From positions 1-16,667 of the forward strand of contig CALJWY010000144.1 of NCBI GenBank assembly GCA_937974465.1: a stretch of 16,667 nucleotides of DNA, written 5' to 3'. The position numbers and the translations under genes are program-made. The notes beneath the pieces were generated by a model. The model did no database searches. It was not told where the DNA came from and worked only from the letters and a program-made list of their open reading frames with translations. This document shows positions 7,929-15,320 of this stretch, piece after piece. The DNA is from an uncultured Lysobacterales bacterium. GTDB taxonomy: Bacteria > Pseudomonadota > Gammaproteobacteria > Xanthomonadales > SZUA-36. Numbering within the stretch: position 1 is the stretch's first letter; the number at the start of each line of letters is the position of its first letter.

Positions 7929-10606
7929 TTTTCACCTAGTGTTTCAGTCAGGGCACGCAGCAGTTTACCGCGCATTTCACGATTCAACGGAGCATTGTGA
8001 TGGTCGCTGATAATAAATGCATCCTCCACGCGATCACCCAGGGTGTTAATTCTGGCGTCATGGATACGAATACCGCCAGACAGCATGACAACTGAGATCT
8101 GTGACAATAATCCAGGCCTGTCTGTGCAGCCAAGATCCATCAGGGTCCGTTCGCCGCCAAGTGCAGCCGAGAAACGAATTCGCACCTCACTTTTGAATGG
8201 CCGTAATCGTCTTGGTACTTTACGAACGGCAGGCACCGGGACGCGCATTTCATTCAATACCGTTGTTAAACGTTTTTGCAGCCTGTTGCTGTCTATGTGA
8301 TTTAACGGCTGCGCATGTCGATCCATCAACTGGAACAGGTCAAAGCTCCAGTTCGATTCTGTGCTGATAACGCGCGCGGACAAGACATCAAGACCGATTT
8401 CATCGATCACGATAGTGACCGCCGCAAACAAGCCATCGTAGTCCTTGCTGTGGACCAGCAATTCACTGACACCGAGTTCTTCGACCGCGCGCACAGCCAC
8501 CAGCGCAGAACCGTCCGGTCCGGCTTTAAGTGCCGTCGTGGCACTCCATTCCAGTTGATCTTCTGAGAAACTCAGAAACACACTCTGCGGCAGACTGTTC
8601 CACAACGAATTAATAGCGTCGAGAGCAAACCCGTTCTTGTGCAATGTGGCTCGCACGTTTGTCCTCGATTCTTCTATACGGTGACCGCGATCCAGAATAT
8701 TTGAATCACCTTCAGACAGAGCGATTGATGCCGTGGAATACAACTCCCACAACAGGCTGTCCTTCCAGCTATTCCACAATTTGCTGCTTGTAGCTGCGAT
8801 ATCTGCAATGGTAACCAGGTATAGGTAATCCAACCTTGTCTGGTTACCGACAATTTCACAGAATCCCTTTATGGTTTCCGGATCGGATATATCCCGCCGT
8901 TGCGCTGTCTGGGACATTACCAGGTGTTGTTCAACCAGCCAGGCGACCCGCTCCCTGTGTGCATTGCGCATCGGCAGGTGCTGACAAAAAGCCAATGCAT
9001 CCTGCGCACCAAGCGTTGAATGGTCGCCATCCCGGCCCTTGGCTATATCGTGGAAAAGTGCAGCCAGATACAACAATTCCGGATGATCAATTTGCCGAAA
9101 AATATCTGCCGCATGTGTGAATTCAGAACCATATTTCCCATAGGCAAACCTACGCAGGTTTCTGATCATGAATAGAATGTGCTGATCGACCGTATAAACA
9201 TGGAACAGGTCAAACTGCATCCGACCGACAATGTGCGCGAACTGTGGAATAAAAGCGGCCAGTACTCCGTAACGATTCATTCGTTGTAACTGTGTATAGA
9301 CACCGCTGGGTTGACAGAATAGTTCGTAAAAATACTGAATGGCCTGTTTGTCGGCACGAAAATCAGCATCAATCAGGTGCAGCTTATCGCGTATCAGGCG
9401 TATCGTGGATGCACGCACTCCCTGCAACTCTTCGTGCTTTGCCAATACAACAAACAACTCCATCATCGCAACGGGACGTTGATCAAACAGGTCATCACTG
9501 GTGACTTCGAGAAATCCGTGCGTGACACGGAAATCTTCACCCAGGTCCTCCGACTGCAGGGCCTTGTCCGGCAGCAATTCCTCGCTGAACAATTGCAGCA
9601 ACATTTCGTTGAGCCGCTCGTTACGCATAACCGTGCGATAGTAACGTTGCATGAACGCTTCAACACCGGCGTTGGATTCCTGTGGAAACTCATCCCCGGC
9701 AAAGTGCTGGGCGATCTGCCGCTGAAACTCAAATAACAGGCGGTCCTCACCGCGTCCTGCAAGCAAATGCAGGGCGAACCTTATTTCCCACAGCAATGTT
9801 CTGCCGTCTTTCAGGTCCTGCAGTTCAGATTCAGTCAAGAAACCCCGTTCGACAAGCGTATGCAGTGATTGCGTGCCAAAATGTCTCTTCGCAACCCAGC
9901 CAATCATCTGGATATCACGCAGGCCACCCGGCCCTTCCTTTATATTGGGCTCCAGGTTGTAAGCCGTGCCATGGTACTGTTCGTGGCGTTTGACCTGCTC
10001 TGCATATTTAGCATCAAAAAACTCGGAAGCTGACCACACCTGTTCGGCCGACGTCGCATCAAGCATGGCCGTCTGCACCTCCACATTGCCACTCAATATA
10101 CGGCTTTCCATCAGGTTGGTGGCCGTAGAAATGTCTTTTTGTGCTTCCGTGACGCAGTCCTTCACGGTCCTCACACTATGGCCCAGGTAAAAGCCTGCAT
10201 CCCACAGCAAGGTAACAAAAGCCTCGATAGCAGTGCGCAATGACTCGCCGGGTGATGAATCGGACAGCAGGATCAAAAGATCCACATCGGATTGCGGATG
10301 CAGCTCACCGCGGCCAAAACCACCCACCGCGATCAGCGAGACATCTTCATTATCGGGGATCAAGCTGTGCCAGGCATGCAGGATCAACTGGTCAACAACC
10401 CAGGCACGGGCTTTTACAAGCTGGTTGACGTCTTCGCCGTCATGAAACTTGTCGGCCAGGCATGCATCTGCCTTCGCCATGGCTTTTTTTAGTGCCTCTC
10501 CCAGTTGTTGATTGGTCTCATCCGCCTGGCTGGCGAAGACATTCTTATCCAGGCAGCCTTTGGCAATCCCGGGCTTCTTGAGAGGGCCTCTCAGGCGAAG
10601 CTTCAT
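7925..10606 (-). CDS. glnD: Bifunctional PII uridylyltransferase/uridylyl-removing enzyme GlnD
   Basis: GlnD senses glutamine and adds or removes UMP on PII proteins (GlnB/GlnK), setting glutamine synthetase activity and NtrBC signalling. At 893 residues it is close to the E. coli length (890). The nucleotidyltransferase motif GGFGRGELHPQSDVD is at 95-109, with catalytic Asp107 and Asp109. The HD hydrolase domain that removes UMP shows LAALFHDIAKG with His519-Asp520. Two ACT domains bind glutamine at about 712-785 (SKDYDGLF) and 821-893 (CTDRPGLL). The ATG at 10604-10606 lies 24 bases after the map stop and has only a weak ribosome site (TTCTGGC upstream); no better start is visible. A GC-rich inverted repeat begins three bases inside the gene. 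Neighbours map and dapD match the enterobacterial order. Confidence 0.97.
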   Translation of the reverse strand: MKLRLRGPLKKPGIAKGCLDKNVFASQADETNQQLGEALKKAMAKADACLADKFHDGEDVNQLVKARAWVVDQLILHAWHSLIPDNEDVSLIAVGGFGRGELHPQSDVDLLILLSDSSPGESLRTAIEAFVTLLWDAGFYLGHSVRTVKDCVTEAQKDISTATNLMESRILSGNVEVQTAMLDATSAEQVWSASEFFDAKYAEQVKRHEQYHGTAYNLEPNIKEGPGGLRDIQMIGWVAKRHFGTQSLHTLVERGFLTESELQDLKDGRTLLWEIRFALHLLAGRGEDRLLFEFQRQIAQHFAGDEFPQESNAGVEAFMQRYYRTVMRNERLNEMLLQLFSEELLPDKALQSEDLGEDFRVTHGFLEVTSDDLFDQRPVAMMELFVVLAKHEELQGVRASTIRLIRDKLHLIDADFRADKQAIQYFYELFCQPSGVYTQLQRMNRYGVLAAFIPQFAHIVGRMQFDLFHVYTVDQHILFMIRNLRRFAYGKYGSEFTHAADIFRQIDHPELLYLAALFHDIAKGRDGDHSTLGAQDALAFCQHLPMRNAHRERVAWLVEQHLVMSQTAQRRDISDPETIKGFCEIVGNQTRLDYLYLVTIADIAATSSKLWNSWKDSLLWELYSTASIALSEGDSNILDRGHRIEESRTNVRATLHKNGFALDAINSLWNSLPQSVFLSFSEDQLEWSATTALKAGPDGSALVAVRAVEELGVSELLVHSKDYDGLFAAVTIVIDEIGLDVLSARVISTESNWSFDLFQLMDRHAQPLNHIDSNRLQKRLTTVLNEMRVPVPAVRKVPRRLRPFKSEVRIRFSAALGGERTLMDLGCTDRPGLLSQISVVMLSGGIRIHDARINTLGDRVEDAFIISDHHNAPLNREMRGKLLRALTETLGEK

Positions 10607-10630
10607 GCCAGAACCGCGTGACTGCTGGTA

Positions 10631-11398
10631 TCAGAGATCATCGCCTGGTAACTGTGTAAGCACATCGAATCCATCTTCGGTAACCGCCAGGGTGTGTTCC
10701 CATTGAGCGGAGAGACTGCGATCCTTGGTGTGTACCGTCCAACCGTCGCCCAACAGGCGGGTTTCCCTGCGGCCGACATTGATCATCGGTTCAATGGTAA
10801 ACACCATGCCGGGAACCAGTAACTCACCGACACCCGCACGGCCATAATGCAGTACTTGTGGGTCCTCATGAAATACCTTGCCAATACCGTGACCGCAATA
10901 ATCGCGCACCACTGAATAACCCTTTCCTTCTGCGAAACTCTGAATCGCATGGCCGATATCACCAAGACGCAAACCCGGTTTAACGGTTTGGATACCCCGC
11001 ACCATCGCCTCATGTGCAACCTCACACAGGCGTTGCGCTCTCACGGTGGGTTCGCCAACCAGGAACATCTTGCTGGTATCACCATGCCAGCCATCTTTGA
11101 TGACCGTGATATCTATGTTGAGGATGTCACCGCTTTTGAGCTTCTTGTCACCCGGAATACCGTGACACACCACCTGGTTTATGGAAGTGCAGATCGACTT
11201 TGGGAAGCCCTTGTAATTCAAGGGAGCCGGTATCGCCCGCTGTTCCTCGGTGATATACGCATGACAGATATCATCGAGTTCACCGGTGGTGACCCCCACC
11301 CGGACATGTTCGCGGATCATCCGCAGGACATCGCCCGCCAGGTGCCCCGCGACTCGCATGGCTTCAATCTCTTCAGCTGTTTTTAAAATTATTCCCAT
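10631..11398 (-). CDS. map: Type I methionine aminopeptidase
   Basis: This metallo-enzyme removes the initiator methionine from nascent proteins in the cytosol. From the chosen start (MGIILKTAEEIEAM) the metal ligands are Asp96 and Asp107 (NIDITVIKDGWHGD), His170 (CGHGIG), Glu203 (TIEPM) and Glu234 (WEHT), each one residue below E. coli Map numbering (97, 108, 171, 204, 235). That is the reason for preferring the ATG at 11396-11398. An in-frame ATG at 11411-11413 adds MRRNF and has AAAAAAGG only one base upstream, so it is less likely. The length of 255 residues is normal. Map appears to be the first gene of the map-glnD-dapD-yffB-dapE operon. In many bacteria rpsB lies divergently upstream; here it is absent and an RND-like remnant is found instead. 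Confidence 0.96.
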   Translation of the reverse strand: MGIILKTAEEIEAMRVAGHLAGDVLRMIREHVRVGVTTGELDDICHAYITEEQRAIPAPLNYKGFPKSICTSINQVVCHGIPGDKKLKSGDILNIDITVIKDGWHGDTSKMFLVGEPTVRAQRLCEVAHEAMVRGIQTVKPGLRLGDIGHAIQSFAEGKGYSVVRDYCGHGIGKVFHEDPQVLHYGRAGVGELLVPGMVFTIEPMINVGRRETRLLGDGWTVHTKDRSLSAQWEHTLAVTEDGFDVLTQLPGDDL

Positions 11399-11441
11399 AA
11401 AATTTCTGCGCATGCCTTTTTTGAATCAATGAAAGGGCCTT

Positions 11442-11447
11442 ATTGTA
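11442..11447 (-). promoter_or_regulatory. map: Possible -10 box for the map operon
   Basis: On the minus strand TACAAT (five of six consensus matches) stands about 45 bases upstream of the chosen map start. At 17 bases further upstream there is only a poor -35 (AACACA). The rest of 11448-11590 shows no better minus-strand pair. Weak prediction. Confidence 0.25.
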
Positions 11448-11593
11448 CCTACTGACGGGCAATTTGTGTTTTGTCCTGACTGATAATCTTTATGAACCCA
11501 AAGCGTGCGGCGCATAGTGCGACCACCCGGTGAACTCTTTTATGGGAATACCTACTAATGACTGGTGACTAACAGGACATCAAAAGAGGATAA

Positions 11594-11622
11594 TAGACAG
11601 TTATAGGTTAGCGGGCTGTTAT
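11594..11622 (+). promoter_or_regulatory. Candidate sigma-70 promoter reading into the RND remnant and prmC
   Basis: TAGACA at 11594-11599 (five of six matches to -35) and TGTTAT at 11617-11622 (four of six to -10) are 17 bases apart, which would start RNA near 11629. The leader to the ATG at 11662 would be about 32 bases and contains AGGA at 11651-11654, seven bases before the ATG. Since prmC has no other evident promoter, this is the best candidate for its transcription. Consensus prediction only. Confidence 0.4.
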
Positions 11623-11640
11623 CCAAATAAAAAATCCCAT

Positions 11641-11925
11641 GGAGTTTTACAGGACGACATCATGAAAAATGAGTTGCCACAGGTATTGGCACTTTTCCCT
11701 GGCGTCCGTTCCAGGCTAAGCGGCTCCAGTCAGCAACAGGTTGATATTCAAAAAGACCTGGTTGGTGGTGGCATGTTTGCCCTGTTCCTGATTCCTGCCC
11801 TTTACCTGCTATTGGATGATTTTAAGACCTGGTGGAAAGAAGCCTGGACACACACATTTACGGGTGTTTTCAAGAAACCACTAACAACCGACACTGAAGC
11901 AGTGCAGCGCTCGGAAAATGTATAA
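11641..11925 (+). pseudogene. Collapsed RND permease remnant (87-codon ORF from ATG 11662)
   Basis: The ORF 11662-11925 has two halves that resemble distant parts of one RND permease. LPQVLALFPGVRSRLSGSSQQQ (residues 5-26 in two pieces, key motif FPGV-x5-G) resembles the second periplasmic loop just before TM8. GGGMFALFLIPALYLLLDDFK (key motif FLIPALYLLLDD, about residues 36-55) resembles TM12 and the cytosolic tail. The transmembrane block between them, roughly 150-200 residues, is missing. The loop-like sequence seems to begin before the ATG: the frame is open back to a TGA at 11566-11568, and codons from 11641 read GVLQDDI, as expected of a relic. It is not a copy of the pump at 2425-5511, whose tail differs. 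Even so, it has a plausible promoter, an AGGA ribosome site and an intact frame, so a one-helix membrane peptide could still be made. Confidence 0.55.
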
Positions 11926-11947
11926 AGGGACAGGCAACTGGCGCTGA
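11918..11947 (+). CDS. Possible nine-codon minicistron overlapping the prmC start
   Basis: An ATG at 11918-11920 lies across the end of the RND-like ORF (whose TAA is 11923-11925) in another frame. It encodes MYKGTGNWR and stops at TGA 11945-11947. That TGA overlaps the proposed CTG start of prmC as CTGA, the same geometry as the ATGA overlaps elsewhere in the window. GGA three bases before the ATG is too close to be a good ribosome site, so translation would have to come from ribosomes finishing the upstream ORF. The overlap could be chance; it is listed because it bears on how prmC is started. Confidence 0.25.
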   Translation: MYKGTGNWR

Positions 11948-12774
11948 ATATCAAAAATTTACTGACGACGGCCACCCAGAGGCTGGCTGACAGCAATTCT
12001 GCGCGTTTCGATGCGGAAATCCTGTTGGCCCATGTTTTGGAAACCTCACGCACATTTCTGTATGCAAACCCGGAACTGGAATTGCCGCAAATCCGCTGCG
12101 AGGCCTTTAAAAAGTTGATCAAACACCGTGCGCAAGGTCAACCGGTTGCCTACCTGACCGGCAGAAGTGAATTCTGGTCATTGCCATTGAAAGTCAGCCC
12201 CGCCGTGTTAATTCCAAGACCGGAAACCGAATTACTGGTGGAAACGGCTCTGCAAAAGATACCGGAAGGCGTCGATTGGCGTCTCGCTGATATTGGCACC
12301 GGCAGCGGAGCGATTGCACTGGCGCTGGCCTCCGAACGTGATAAATGTGAGATCCATGCAACTGACATCAGTTCGGCTGCACTCGAAATTGCACGGGACA
12401 ACACCAAACAATTAGGGTTTGGCAATGTGCACTTTCATCATGGCACATGGACCGATCCCTTAAGAGGCAAATTCCACCTGGTTGCCAGTAATCCCCCCTA
12501 TGTCTGTGCCAGTGACCCGCACCTGGACCAAGGTGATTTGCGATTCGAACCCGAGGTGGCATTAACGCCAGGTGGCGACGGACTGGATGCCATCCGCGAA
12601 ATCAGCAGACTCGCAAAGCCACTGCTGTTGGGTGGGGGCTGGCTGATGCTCGAACATGGCTGGGATCAGGGGCCCGACACCCGGCAGATCATGGAGGATA
12701 ATGGTTATGCCGACATCCACACACTGAAGGATCTGCAAGGCCATGACCGGGTAACCGTGGGCGAGAAAGTTTAA
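11944..12774 (+). CDS. prmC: Release factor glutamine methyltransferase PrmC, apparent CTG start
   Basis: PrmC (HemK) methylates the glutamine of the GGQ motif in release factors RF1 and RF2, using S-adenosylmethionine. The N-terminal helical domain (LLTTATQRLADSNSARFDAE) that docks the factor is followed by the motif HLTG-like AYLTGRSEFWSLPL, the SAM loop DIGTGSG at 116-122 and the catalytic NPPY at 183-186, the same numbers as in E. coli. No ATG, GTG or TTG exists between the upstream stop at 11923-11925 and TTG 12025, and starting there would remove the conserved first 27 residues. The best start is CTG 11944 (ungapped alignment with MEYQHWLREAISQL of E. coli) or CTG 11938. AAAGGGA at 11924-11930 and CAGG at 11931-11934 are ribosome-site candidates. 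The usual partner prfA is not adjacent. Confidence 0.92.
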   Translation: MNIKNLLTTATQRLADSNSARFDAEILLAHVLETSRTFLYANPELELPQIRCEAFKKLIKHRAQGQPVAYLTGRSEFWSLPLKVSPAVLIPRPETELLVETALQKIPEGVDWRLADIGTGSGAIALALASERDKCEIHATDISSAALEIARDNTKQLGFGNVHFHHGTWTDPLRGKFHLVASNPPYVCASDPHLDQGDLRFEPEVALTPGGDGLDAIREISRLAKPLLLGGGWLMLEHGWDQGPDTRQIMEDNGYADIHTLKDLQGHDRVTVGEKV

Positions 12775-13147
12775 TCAACCCTTTCAGTCATTCACCAAAT
12801 CTGAAGTAACTCTTGCTTAACGCTGATGTTCTGCTTAGTGGCAGCAGAGCGGATTGCTATCAGGGTTACATGGGCAGCCTCTCAGGAATGCACCCTCCGG
12901 ATCACCTGAGGGCCTTCAATACAAGCCATGATTCCGACAATGCCACCGCAATCTCTACAGCGGTTTATGCGGCAGTTGTCCTGACACAAAAGCTGCTGGG
13001 AATATAAGACGAATAAAAGCTATATTCCAAGAAACCAAGCGTAACGAGACCACTTGATATCTTGGCTTTTCTCTCCGTTTCCTGTTTCAGCGTCACTGAT
13101 CACCGTATTCGACCATCGGCAGGTCACGGCGATAGATGCGAGATTTT
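12775..13147. other. Intergenic region between convergent prmC and rmuC, with one weak ORF
   Basis: This 373-base gap contains an orphan plus-strand frame at 12813-13007. It encodes 64 residues from a TTG that directly follows a stop, and ends FNTSHDSDNATAISTAVY then AAVVLTQKLLGI. It has no ribosome site and I do not recognise a family; it may be the tail of a decayed gene or chance. A repeat CTCAGG/CCTGAG (about 12880-12910, 16-base loop) has no U-tract after it. I found no convincing terminator for prmC or for rmuC here. Confidence 0.4.
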
Positions 13148-14515
13148 TTAATGATCATCCTCTTTCACCAGGCGCAGATTCCCGTCGTCAGAAACCAGCT
13201 CTTCAGGTTCATCACCCAGGGCCTTTTCCAACAGTGCCGCATCCAGTTGCTTGGCGTGGCGGGCACCGAGCTTACTCAGTTTGTCGGTCTGGCCGACCAG
13301 GTTGCCGGCACCTGTTGTTAACTGGTTGTAGGCATCATCATAGGATTTACGTGCCTGGTCCAGACGTGTGCCAACAGCTTTCATATTATCCGCAAAGCCA
13401 ACAAACTTATCGTAAAGCAGACCGGCGCGGCGGGCGATATCCCGGGCGTTCGTGTTCTGCTTATGAACCTGCCAGATGGATGCGACCGTGCGCACGGTCG
13501 CGAGGAAATTGGCGGGTGATAACAGGGCAACCCGGTGCGAAAGGGCATATTCGGGCAAGGTCGGGTCACTTTGAAGTGCGGCAATCAGGGCTGATTCAAT
13601 CGGCACGAACATCAATACGAAATCCAGGGCATTGAGCTCTTCAGCATCGGGGTAGTTCTTCTTGCCCAGTCCCGATATATGGGTGCGGATCGAACCTACA
13701 TGCTCGGCCAGGAAACCATCCCGTTTCGCTTCATCATCCTCTGACTGGAGCCGTGTCCAGGCGGTTAATGAGACCTTGGAGTCAAGGATAATGCTGCGGT
13801 TCTCGGGTAGTTTCAGGACAAAATCCGGTTGCAGGCGTTCACCATGCTTGCCGGTGGTGGAAACCTGGGTGTAGTAATGCTCGCCTTTCACCAACCCGGC
13901 CAGCTCCATCAGGCGTTCGAGTTGCTGTTCACCCCAGTTTCCCTGCGCCTTGACATCACGGGTAAGTGCCTTGGTCAGGCTTTGTGCCTCATCGTGCAGG
14001 CGCTTGTTGAGGCCTTCCATCTGCTTAAGTTTTTCCTGTAAGGCCGCGTGCTGACGTATATCTTCGCGGGCGTTCTTATCAACCGTGGACCGGAAGGTTT
14101 CGAGGTCTTTTGTGAGTGGTTTCAACAGCCCGTTTAACTGCTTCTCACTCAGCTCGGTGAACCGCTGGGAGCGCTCATCAAAAACCTTGCCCGCCAAACG
14201 TTCGAATGACTCAGCCAATCGTTTCTCTGCTTCCTCAAGCGACGCCTTTTCGGTGCGGTGATGTTGCTGCTGTTCTTCCAGGCGGGTCTCGCTGACGGCC
14301 AGCGCACGCTGGATTTCAGCCATGCTCTCCTGGCTGGATTTCAAATCAGCTTCGAGTTGAACATTGACCGGCTGCAAGCGCTCAGCCTCTTCTTCCGCGC
14401 CCCTGCGCCGGGCGATCCTGGCAACGATTAAGGTCATCAGTAAACCCACCATCAAGCCGGTTAGCACACCAACCATGGCACTATTGATATCCAGTTGCGC
14501 CAGCCATTCACTCAT
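13148..14515 (-). CDS. rmuC: RmuC family DNA recombination protein
   Basis: RmuC limits inversions between short inverted repeats in E. coli and is thought to be a nuclease-like factor acting on DNA structures; its mechanism is not settled. The 455-residue protein has a single membrane helix at about residues 13-32, a long coiled coil at about 40-185, then the conserved core. The core shows GNWGE at 192-196 and a PD-(D/E)xK-like set with Asp231 (LQPDFVLKLP), Asp245 and Lys247 (IILDSKVSL), followed by FVPIESAL and SPANFLATVRTVA, which are typical of the family. The C-terminal acidic tail is variable. The ATG overlaps the mazG stop as ATGA, so rmuC is the translationally coupled last gene of the kinase-mazG-rmuC operon. 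Confidence 0.95.
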   Translation of the reverse strand: MSEWLAQLDINSAMVGVLTGLMVGLLMTLIVARIARRRGAEEEAERLQPVNVQLEADLKSSQESMAEIQRALAVSETRLEEQQQHHRTEKASLEEAEKRLAESFERLAGKVFDERSQRFTELSEKQLNGLLKPLTKDLETFRSTVDKNAREDIRQHAALQEKLKQMEGLNKRLHDEAQSLTKALTRDVKAQGNWGEQQLERLMELAGLVKGEHYYTQVSTTGKHGERLQPDFVLKLPENRSIILDSKVSLTAWTRLQSEDDEAKRDGFLAEHVGSIRTHISGLGKKNYPDAEELNALDFVLMFVPIESALIAALQSDPTLPEYALSHRVALLSPANFLATVRTVASIWQVHKQNTNARDIARRAGLLYDKFVGFADNMKAVGTRLDQARKSYDDAYNQLTTGAGNLVGQTDKLSKLGARHAKQLDAALLEKALGDEPEELVSDDGNLRLVKEDDH

Positions 14516-15309
14516 GATGATTCATCCACTTGGTCTTGATCTTCGTTCTCCAGTTTCTTTACAGCCTGCCACAGGGTCTCCATCTCATCGATAGACATCG
14601 CTTGTAAGCCATCCTGGCCCCCCGCGGTATCTTCAAGCGCCCTGAAACGACGTTCGAACTTGGCGTTCCCAGCCCGCAGGGCTCCACCGGGATCAATACC
14701 CAGTTTACGCGCCAGGTTGGTGGCAACAAACAACAGATCACCCAGTTCATCTTCGATCGCCCGGCGATCACCGGAATCCAGCGCTGCGCGCATTTCCAAC
14801 AGCTCTTCATCAAACTTGTCCAGCACGGGCTCGGCTGAATCCCAGTCAAAACCGGCCTTGGCCGCACGCTTCTGCAACTTGACCGAGCGCTGAAGTTCAG
14901 CCATGCCTACGGGGATGCCATCCATCAGGCTGTGCTCGCCCCTGTGCTTTCGTTCTTCCGCCTTGTAATCCTCCCAGACCCGGGTCTGGTGATCGGCATC
15001 TTCCACCTGGAAATCTGCAAATACGTGCGGGTGGCGACGAATCATTTTGTCACATATCGCCTGCTGCACCTGGTTAAAATCAAAACTGCCCTGCTCGCTG
15101 GCCATCTGTGCGTGAAAAACCACCTGGAACAACAGGTCGCCCAACTCGTCTTTGAGGTCTTCCATATTGCCACGGGCAATGGCGTCAGCAACCTCGTAAG
15201 CCTCTTCGATGGTAAAGGGCGCGATGGTTGAGAAATCCTGCTTGGCATCCCACGGACACCCCTTATCAGGGTCACGTAAGCGTCGCATGATATCGAGCAA
15301 TTGTTGCAT
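14512..15309 (-). CDS. mazG: Nucleoside triphosphate pyrophosphohydrolase MazG
   Basis: MazG hydrolyses (d)NTPs to monophosphates and pyrophosphate; in E. coli it affects ppGpp levels and survival in starvation. The 265-residue protein is the two-domain form. The first domain begins with RLRDPDKGCPWD and has Mg-binding Glu35, Glu36, Glu39 (EEAYE) and Glu55, Asp58 (DELGD). The second domain repeats the pattern with Glu168, Glu169, Glu172 and Glu188, Asp191 (EDELGD), and also carries the family block KFERRFRALE. The ATG at 15307-15309 has ACAGGA six bases upstream, placed just after the kinase stop 11 bases away. It overlaps rmuC by four bases. The E. coli mazEF toxin-antitoxin genes are not present here, so the link is with the kinase and rmuC. 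Confidence 0.96.
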   Translation of the reverse strand: MQQLLDIMRRLRDPDKGCPWDAKQDFSTIAPFTIEEAYEVADAIARGNMEDLKDELGDLLFQVVFHAQMASEQGSFDFNQVQQAICDKMIRRHPHVFADFQVEDADHQTRVWEDYKAEERKHRGEHSLMDGIPVGMAELQRSVKLQKRAAKAGFDWDSAEPVLDKFDEELLEMRAALDSGDRRAIEDELGDLLFVATNLARKLGIDPGGALRAGNAKFERRFRALEDTAGGQDGLQAMSIDEMETLWQAVKKLENEDQDQVDESS

Positions 15310-15320
15310 AGCAAATCCTG

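Noticed and set aside
9377..9736. Plus-strand frame of 119 codons inside glnD
   Set aside because: It is antisense to the glnD coding region, with no recognisable domain and no start signal.
10631..11413. map starting at ATG 11413
   Set aside because: The extra MRRNF is absent from E. coli Map and the only ribosome-like sequence is one base from this ATG; kept as an alternative only.
12025..12774. prmC starting at TTG 12025
   Set aside because: This would remove the conserved N-terminal helices (LLTTATQRL and FDAEIL) that align without gaps to E. coli PrmC.
13030..13070. CCAAG/CTTGG repeat downstream of rmuC as a terminator
   Set aside because: Five base pairs with a long loop and poor U-tract; not distinguishable from chance.
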